A program made the translations under genes and the position numbers. From an uncultured Clostridia bacterium (GTDB lineage Bacteria > Bacillota > Clostridia > Christensenellales > Aristaeellaceae), in NCBI GenBank assembly GCA_945877525.1, contig CAMDVP010000098.1, positions 1 to 10,202 on the forward strand: a stretch of 10,202 nucleotides of DNA, given 5' to 3'. Under the pieces are notes generated by a model that had not been told where the DNA came from, ran no database searches, and saw only the letters and a list, made by a program, of their open reading frames with translations. This document shows, in pieces, positions 6,437 to 10,202 of this stretch (position 1 is the first letter of the stretch; each line of letters opens with the position of its first letter).

Positions 6437-7468
6437 ATGAAGCAGAACGTTACCATGCAGCAGATTGCCGACGAGGCAGGCGTGTCCACCGCCACTGTAT
6501 CCCGGGTACTGACCGGCCATCCGCTGGTGTCCGAGGCCACCCGCGAGAGGGTGCAGGGGATTATCGACAAATATCATTATACGCCCAATTCCGTGGCGCG
6601 TTCCCTGGTGCGCCGGTGCTCCAATACCCTGGGGCTGCTGGTGCAGGATGTGAGCAACCCCTATTTCGCCCAGATGTATATCCATGCGGAGCAGCATGCC
6701 ACGGCCTCTGGCTATACGCTGATGATGTTCTCCACCCAGTCCCAGGAAGGCGAGCAGGCCTCGGTGCAGCGGCTGGTGCGCCACGGAGTGGACGGCATCG
6801 CCATGGCCTCGGCCACGCTGGATACGCTGCAAATCAACGAAGCAATGTACGGCGCGGTGGAAGAACTGTCCGCCCGGCTGCCCATCGTGCTGATTAACGA
6901 CCCGGTGGCGGGTTGCCATGCGCCCTTTGTGGCGGCCCGGCAAGACGAGGGCTTTGCCGCTGCCGTCAATTATCTGCTGGCGCTGGGACACCGGCGGATT
7001 GCTTTTGTGGGCGGACAGGAGGAAAACCGCTCTGCCTGCACCCGCTGCCGCGCCTATGCCGATGCGCTGACTGCCCACGGTGTGGCGGTGGATCCCCGCC
7101 TGGTACATCTGAACGGCTTTGAGGCGGAGGACGGCGCGCAGGCCATGGCCAGGCTGCTGGCGGGGGAGAACATCCCCACGGCGGTGATCTGTTACAGCGA
7201 CCTGAGCGCCATGGGCGTGATGCAGGTCTGCCATCAGCAGCGCCTGCGCATACCGGACGACCTTTCCATCATCAGCTGCGACAACACCTATCTCAGCCGC
7301 ATCGGAGACCCCATGCTCACCAGCATTGACATCCATCCGGGGGAGCAGGGCCGGGAAGCAATCCACCTGCTGCTGCAGATGATCGGCGGCGGCGAGGTTC
7401 CGCCCGAAACCCGTATTGCCAGCGATTTGGTGATCCGCGGCAGCACCGGCCGGGCGCCGGAAGCCTGA
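6437..7468 (+). CDS. LacI-family transcriptional repressor, probable regulator of the divergent arabinoside operon
   Basis: This 343-residue protein should be a sugar-responsive DNA-binding repressor. An N-terminal helix-turn-helix is at about 5-25, with recognition helix VSTATVSRVLTG (residues 18, 19 and 23 are Thr, Ala, Arg, close to CcpA's pattern). A hinge helix SVARSLVRR follows at 52-60. The periplasmic-binding-protein-like effector domain begins at about 64 (TLGLLVQDVSNPYF) and contains LGHRRIAFVGG near 183-193 and RIPDDLSIISCDN near 271-283. The ATG at 6437 has GGAGGG eight bases upstream and starts one residue before typical LacI N-termini; the in-frame ATG at 6401 lies on the -10 box and is rejected. 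It is divergent from the transport operon, with CG-centred palindromes over both promoters, so local repression and autoregulation are likely. The effector is probably arabinose or an arabino-oligosaccharide, by inference. Confidence 0.92.
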   Translation: MKQNVTMQQIADEAGVSTATVSRVLTGHPLVSEATRERVQGIIDKYHYTPNSVARSLVRRCSNTLGLLVQDVSNPYFAQMYIHAEQHATASGYTLMMFSTQSQEGEQASVQRLVRHGVDGIAMASATLDTLQINEAMYGAVEELSARLPIVLINDPVAGCHAPFVAARQDEGFAAAVNYLLALGHRRIAFVGGQEENRSACTRCRAYADALTAHGVAVDPRLVHLNGFEAEDGAQAMARLLAGENIPTAVICYSDLSAMGVMQVCHQQRLRIPDDLSIISCDNTYLSRIGDPMLTSIDIHPGEQGREAIHLLLQMIGGGEVPPETRIASDLVIRGSTGRAPEA

Positions 7469-7486
7469 CGGAAGGAGGCCGGAAGG

Positions 7487-8497
7487 ATGGAGCGGGTCAG
7501 GATCAGCGACATTGCCGAGGAGCTTGGCCTCAGCACGGCCACGGTGTCCAACGTGATTCACGGGAAAACCCGGAAGATTTCGGACGAAACGGTGCGGCGT
7601 GTCCAGGCCCTGCTGGAGGAGAGACAGTATATCCCCAGCATGGCGGGCATTTTACTGGCGCAGAATACCTCCAGGATTATCGGCGTGTTCGTCCACGATC
7701 ATGAGAAATACGAGGGGCATGTGCTGGAGGACGCTTTCATTGCTTCTTCGCTGAACGCCCTTTCAGCGGAGGCGGAGGCCGCCGGACAGTTCATGATGGT
7801 GAAGCGGGCAAAAAGGGCGGAGGACATATTGCAGTTTGCCTCCATGTGGAACATGGACGGGCTGGTGGTGATCGGCTTTTGCCGGCAGGACTACATGTAT
7901 CTGCGCAGCCATATGCGGATTCCCTTCGTGGTGTACGACGGCTTCTGCGACAGAACGGAACGAATTGTAAACATCACCATTGACAATACGAGCGGAGGCC
8001 GGCAGGTGGGCGAGCTGATGCGGCGGCTTGGACATCGCAGGGCGCTGTGCGTGACGGATAACCTGGAGGGCGTGGACAAGGAGCGCATTGAGGGCTTCCG
8101 GCAGGGCTTCGGCCTGGGAGAGACGGAGGTTATGGTGGTGCCCATGCGCAGGGAGGAGCGACGGGCTTACTGGCAGCGGGAAGCGGCGCGCTTTCGCCGG
8201 GCGACTGCCGCGTTTGCGGTATCGGATGCGTATGCTGTGGAGCTGATGCAGTTTCTGCGGGAAAGCGGCCTGAAGGTGCCGGAGGATATATCCGTGGCGG
8301 GGTTTGACGATACGCCCTGGTGCAAGCTGGCGTCCCCTGCGCTGACCACCGTGCGGCAGGACAGCGCGCAGCGGGCCCGGGTGGCGATGGAAAGGCTGCG
8401 CGAACTGAAGACCCATGCGGACTGCGGGGGAACCGTGGTGATGCCGGTGCAGCTTGTGGAGCGGGACAGCACAGCGCCTGCTCAGGAAAAATGGTAA
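7487..8497 (+). CDS. Second LacI-family transcriptional regulator
   Basis: The 336-residue product has the LacI layout: helix-turn-helix at about 4-24 (RISDIAEELGLSTATVSNV), a hinge helix near 50-59 (PSMAGILLAQ), and an effector-binding domain from about 62 (SRIIGVFVHD), with LGHRRALCVTDN, VSDAYAV and VPEDISVAGFDDTPW towards the C-terminal half and ALTTVRQD near 285. The recognition helix carries Asn22 where the neighbour has Arg, so it should read a different operator. The ATG at 7487 has AAGGAGG eight bases upstream and lies 18 bases after the first regulator's stop, so the two are co-transcribed. Its effector-domain style (DHEKYEGHVLEDAF followed by SLNALS) is unlike that of the first regulator, so this is not a recent duplication. 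Its target is unknown; it could act on this operon, on the MATE gene, or on arabinose-catabolic genes elsewhere. Confidence 0.92.
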   Translation: MERVRISDIAEELGLSTATVSNVIHGKTRKISDETVRRVQALLEERQYIPSMAGILLAQNTSRIIGVFVHDHEKYEGHVLEDAFIASSLNALSAEAEAAGQFMMVKRAKRAEDILQFASMWNMDGLVVIGFCRQDYMYLRSHMRIPFVVYDGFCDRTERIVNITIDNTSGGRQVGELMRRLGHRRALCVTDNLEGVDKERIEGFRQGFGLGETEVMVVPMRREERRAYWQREAARFRRATAAFAVSDAYAVELMQFLRESGLKVPEDISVAGFDDTPWCKLASPALTTVRQDSAQRARVAMERLRELKTHADCGGTVVMPVQLVERDSTAPAQEKW

Positions 8498-8548
8498 ATA
8501 CGTACAATGTCAGATGACTATTTTTGGCATGGGTTATGCGTTTAACCT

Positions 8549-8577
8549 TTGCAATGGCGCTCTTCGGAAGCTATAAT
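8549..8577 (+). promoter_or_regulatory. Promoter of the MATE exporter gene
   Basis: TTGCAA (8549-8554), 17 bases, then a perfect TATAAT (8572-8577). Transcription would start near 8584, giving a short leader of about 24 bases. No clear terminator separates the preceding LacI gene (stop at 8497) from this point, so readthrough from the regulators is also possible. Confidence 0.72.
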
Positions 8578-8607
8578 GGAGGCAGGAGGATTTCCGGAGG
8601 TGTGTCC

Positions 8608-9963
8608 ATGAAGAAGCAATCGTCGTTTTTCCTTGCCGTATGCGCGCTGGCGGTACCCGTGGCACTGCAGTCCATGCTGCAGTCCTCCTTTGGGGTGGTG
8701 GATCAGATCATGATCGGCCAACTGGGCAGCGTCAGCGTGGCAGGAGTGGGTCTGGCCGGGAAGTTTGCCAGCATTGTGTCTGTGGCCGTGGCGGGCATCG
8801 GCTCGGTGGCGGGCATCATGATGGCCCAGTATCTGGGGCAGGAGAATCCCGCGGCGGTCAGGCGCAGCATGAGGGTCAACCTGCTGCTGGGCTGCGCGCT
8901 GGCGGGGGTGTTTACCCTGGCGTGTGTGCTCTGGCCGGAGAGCATTATGGGGCTGTATACCCAGGATGATGCCACCCGGCAGGCTGCGGCGGAATATCTG
9001 GCCATTGTGGCGGGCAGCTTTCTCCCCATGACGGGGGCGACGCTTATGTCCACCTATTACCGCTGCATTGAGAAGGCGCGCATCCCCCTCTATGCCAGCC
9101 TGCTTTCTGCGCTGGTGAATACGGGGCTGAATTATGTGCTTATTTTCGGCAGGCTGGGTCTGCCGGCCATGGGTGCGGCAGGGGCAGGGGCGGCCACGGT
9201 GATCTCTCAGATGGTCAACCTTGCGCTGATGCTGCTGATGCTGCCCGGACACCGTGCCGCCCTGTCCGTGTCTGCCGGCAGTACCAGGGCAGCCCGGTTC
9301 AGCTGGCGGCAGTATGGAGGGATGCTTCTTCCCATCCTGATTTGCGAGGTGGTGTGGAGCCTGGGCGAGAATGTCTACGCCGCTATCTATGGGCACATGG
9401 GCACTCAGGCCAGCGCAGCCATGACGCTTACCGGGCCGGTGCAGGGACTGCTGATTGGCGCGCTGTGCGGCCTGTCCCAGGCGGCGGGGGTGCTCATTGG
9501 CAAGAAGCTGGGCAGCGGGGACTTCGACCGGGCATACCGGGACGCGAAACGGCTGAGCGTCTACGGTGCTGTGGGGGCGGCGGCGCTGTCTGCGGTCATC
9601 ATGCTGACGGCCGAGGTGTATGTGGAGATTTATCAGGTGGAGGACGCGGTGAAGCAGCTGACCGTGCAGATTCTCTTTGCCTATGCGCTGGTGGCGCCCT
9701 TCAAGGTGCTGAACATGATTCTTGGCGGCGGGGTGATCCGCAGCGGCGGCAAAACAAAATATATCATGGCCATTGATATGATCGGCACCTGGGGCTTTGG
9801 CGTACCGCTGGGTCTGGTGTCGGCATTTGTGCTGCATCTGGCCATTCCGTATGTGTATTTCATCCTGTCGCTGGAGGAATGCGTCCGCTTTGGGCTGACG
9901 GTGGCGGTTTTCCGCCGAAGGAAGTGGATGAACAGCCTGGATACGGTCGGGGCTGAAGGGTAA
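8608..9963 (+). CDS. MATE-family multidrug/small-molecule exporter
   Basis: This 451-residue integral membrane protein should export cationic or other small molecules using an Na+ or H+ gradient. The sequence shows about 12 hydrophobic segments in two related halves, typical length for MATE. The first half has the family opening PVALQSMLQSSFGVVDQIMIG near 15-35 and a GSVAGIMMAQYLGQ segment near 65-78. The second half repeats the pattern with ASAAMTLTGPVQGLL and GLSQAAGVLIGKKLGSGD near 265-310. The C-terminus ends in a basic RRRKW stretch. The start is ATG at 8608 with GGAGG seven bases upstream; two further GGAGG copies lie at 8578 and 8585, and a longer TTG-initiated reading from 8524 would run over the promoter. 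Family is secure, substrate unknown. A link with arabinoside use is not shown; it has its own promoter. A polysaccharide flippase of the same superfamily is a less likely alternative. Confidence 0.93.
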   Translation: MKKQSSFFLAVCALAVPVALQSMLQSSFGVVDQIMIGQLGSVSVAGVGLAGKFASIVSVAVAGIGSVAGIMMAQYLGQENPAAVRRSMRVNLLLGCALAGVFTLACVLWPESIMGLYTQDDATRQAAAEYLAIVAGSFLPMTGATLMSTYYRCIEKARIPLYASLLSALVNTGLNYVLIFGRLGLPAMGAAGAGAATVISQMVNLALMLLMLPGHRAALSVSAGSTRAARFSWRQYGGMLLPILICEVVWSLGENVYAAIYGHMGTQASAAMTLTGPVQGLLIGALCGLSQAAGVLIGKKLGSGDFDRAYRDAKRLSVYGAVGAAALSAVIMLTAEVYVEIYQVEDAVKQLTVQILFAYALVAPFKVLNMILGGGVIRSGGKTKYIMAIDMIGTWGFGVPLGLVSAFVLHLAIPYVYFILSLEECVRFGLTVAVFRRRKWMNSLDTVGAEG

Positions 9964-9976
9964 GCGCATTTTTGCC

Positions 9977-10005
9977 TTGACGGGGCCGCGCCGTTGCGAT
10001 ACACT
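9977..10005 (+). promoter_or_regulatory. Promoter of the partial dehydrogenase gene
   Basis: TTGACG (9977-9982), 17 bases, then TACACT (10000-10005), starting 14 bases after the MATE stop codon. Predicted start point is near 10012, with a leader of about 23 bases. No convincing terminator for the MATE gene is seen before it, so the two may also be read together. Confidence 0.75.
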
Positions 10006-10034
10006 GAACATATCCTGTAAGCGAGGTGTATCCG

Positions 10035-10202
10035 ATGGTACAGAAGGTGCTGCGGGGCCGCGGAAGTCTGGCCCGCCTGCCCGAAATGATGGAGCAGCTT
10101 CATATTCAAAAGCCGCTGGTGGTTTGCGGCGACAGGCTGTATGCCGTGCTGGAAGCGCGGGCGGGGGTTACCGGCACGCGCTTTACCGCTTATCATCCAA
10201 CT
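10035..10202 (+). CDS. Probable iron-containing alcohol/glycerol dehydrogenase-family protein, N-terminal fragment (cut by window end)
   Basis: Only the first 56 codons are present, with no stop before the window edge. The protein begins MVQKVLRGRGSLARLPE, continues with a helix and then KPLVVCGDRLYAVLE, and later reads FTAYHP. This is the layout of the nucleotide-binding N-terminal domain of the Fe-ADH superfamily: a G-x-L-x-x-L-P turn, then a beta strand of the type LVV(T/C)(D/G), then a helix, then a strand leading to the x-F-x-x-(x)-P-N-P segment. The metal-binding histidines and the GGG NAD motif lie beyond the window, so subfamily (alcohol, glycerol, glycerol-1-phosphate or lactaldehyde dehydrogenase) cannot be set. 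The ATG has GAGGTG about 6-7 bases upstream and a good promoter before that. The lactaldehyde/fucose-type and other sugar-linked members make a carbohydrate role possible but unproven. Confidence 0.6.
   Translation, partial: MVQKVLRGRGSLARLPEMMEQLHIQKPLVVCGDRLYAVLEARAGVTGTRFTAYHPT

Noticed and set aside
6314..7561. 415-codon minus-strand open frame opposite the first LacI gene
   Set aside because: It lies antisense to a clear LacI protein and runs through the intergenic promoters; its composition is typical of a shadow frame.
8498..8548. Possible terminator after the second LacI gene
   Set aside because: Only 4-bp pairings (GTCA/TGAC and GCAT/ATGC) are seen; neither makes a stable stem with a following T-run.
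9961..10000. Possible terminator after the MATE gene
   Set aside because: The GC-rich ACGG...CCGT pairing is short and has no T-run after it; the stretch is better explained as a promoter.
8542..10011. 489-codon minus-strand open frame opposite the MATE gene
   Set aside because: Antisense to a well-supported membrane protein; it is rich in His, Gln and Arg, has no recognisable domain and overlaps both flanking promoters.
1..10202. CRISPR arrays, transposons, tRNA or rRNA genes, toxin-antitoxin or phage defence genes
   Set aside because: I looked on both strands and saw no regular repeat-spacer pattern, transposase motif, tRNA-like fold or defence-type protein; nearly all the window is filled by the described metabolic, regulatory and transport genes.

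Overview
The window is from a moderately high-GC bacterium. Strong AAGGAGG-type ribosome binding sites, a five-gene sugar-utilisation operon with no ATPase gene of its own, LacI/CcpA-like regulators and the protein styles suggest a Clostridia-type Firmicute, possibly from a gut or other plant-fibre-degrading community. This taxonomic reading is inference; no rRNA or marker gene is present.

Positions 96-6186 on the minus strand form one operon, read right to left. It encodes a secreted or exported sugar-binding protein, two CUT1-type ABC permeases that overlap by 4 bases, and two tandem cytoplasmic GH51 alpha-L-arabinofuranosidases. It ends in a strong bidirectional terminator at 42-86. The expected job is to import arabinose-containing oligosaccharides (arabinan or arabinoxylan fragments) and trim off arabinose inside the cell. 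This resembles the logic of Bacillus AraNPQ-AbfA, with a shared ATPase (MsmX type) encoded elsewhere. A near-consensus promoter (TTGACA, 17 bp, TATACT) lies at 6257-6285.

Two LacI-family repressors lie tandem on the plus strand (6437-8497), divergent from the operon. The 250-base AT-rich gap between the two units (6187-6436) holds both promoters and two CG-centred palindromes. One palindrome covers the -35 box of the transport operon. The other sits in the spacer of the regulator's own promoter. Both fit the LacI/CcpA operator pattern, which suggests repression of the operon and autoregulation. This gap is the most information-rich non-coding part of the window.

Downstream, under its own promoter, is a MATE-family membrane exporter (8608-9963). 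It is followed by another good promoter and the first 56 codons of a probable iron-containing alcohol dehydrogenase-family protein, cut off by the window end. The first 24 bases may be the 3' end of a convergent plus-strand gene.

Every gene belongs to a known family and I do not see a wholly new system. The points worth following are the dual operator arrangement, the two paralogous GH51 enzymes, the paired LacI regulators with different recognition helices, the permease that starts with TTG, and the hairpin between the binding-protein and permease genes.
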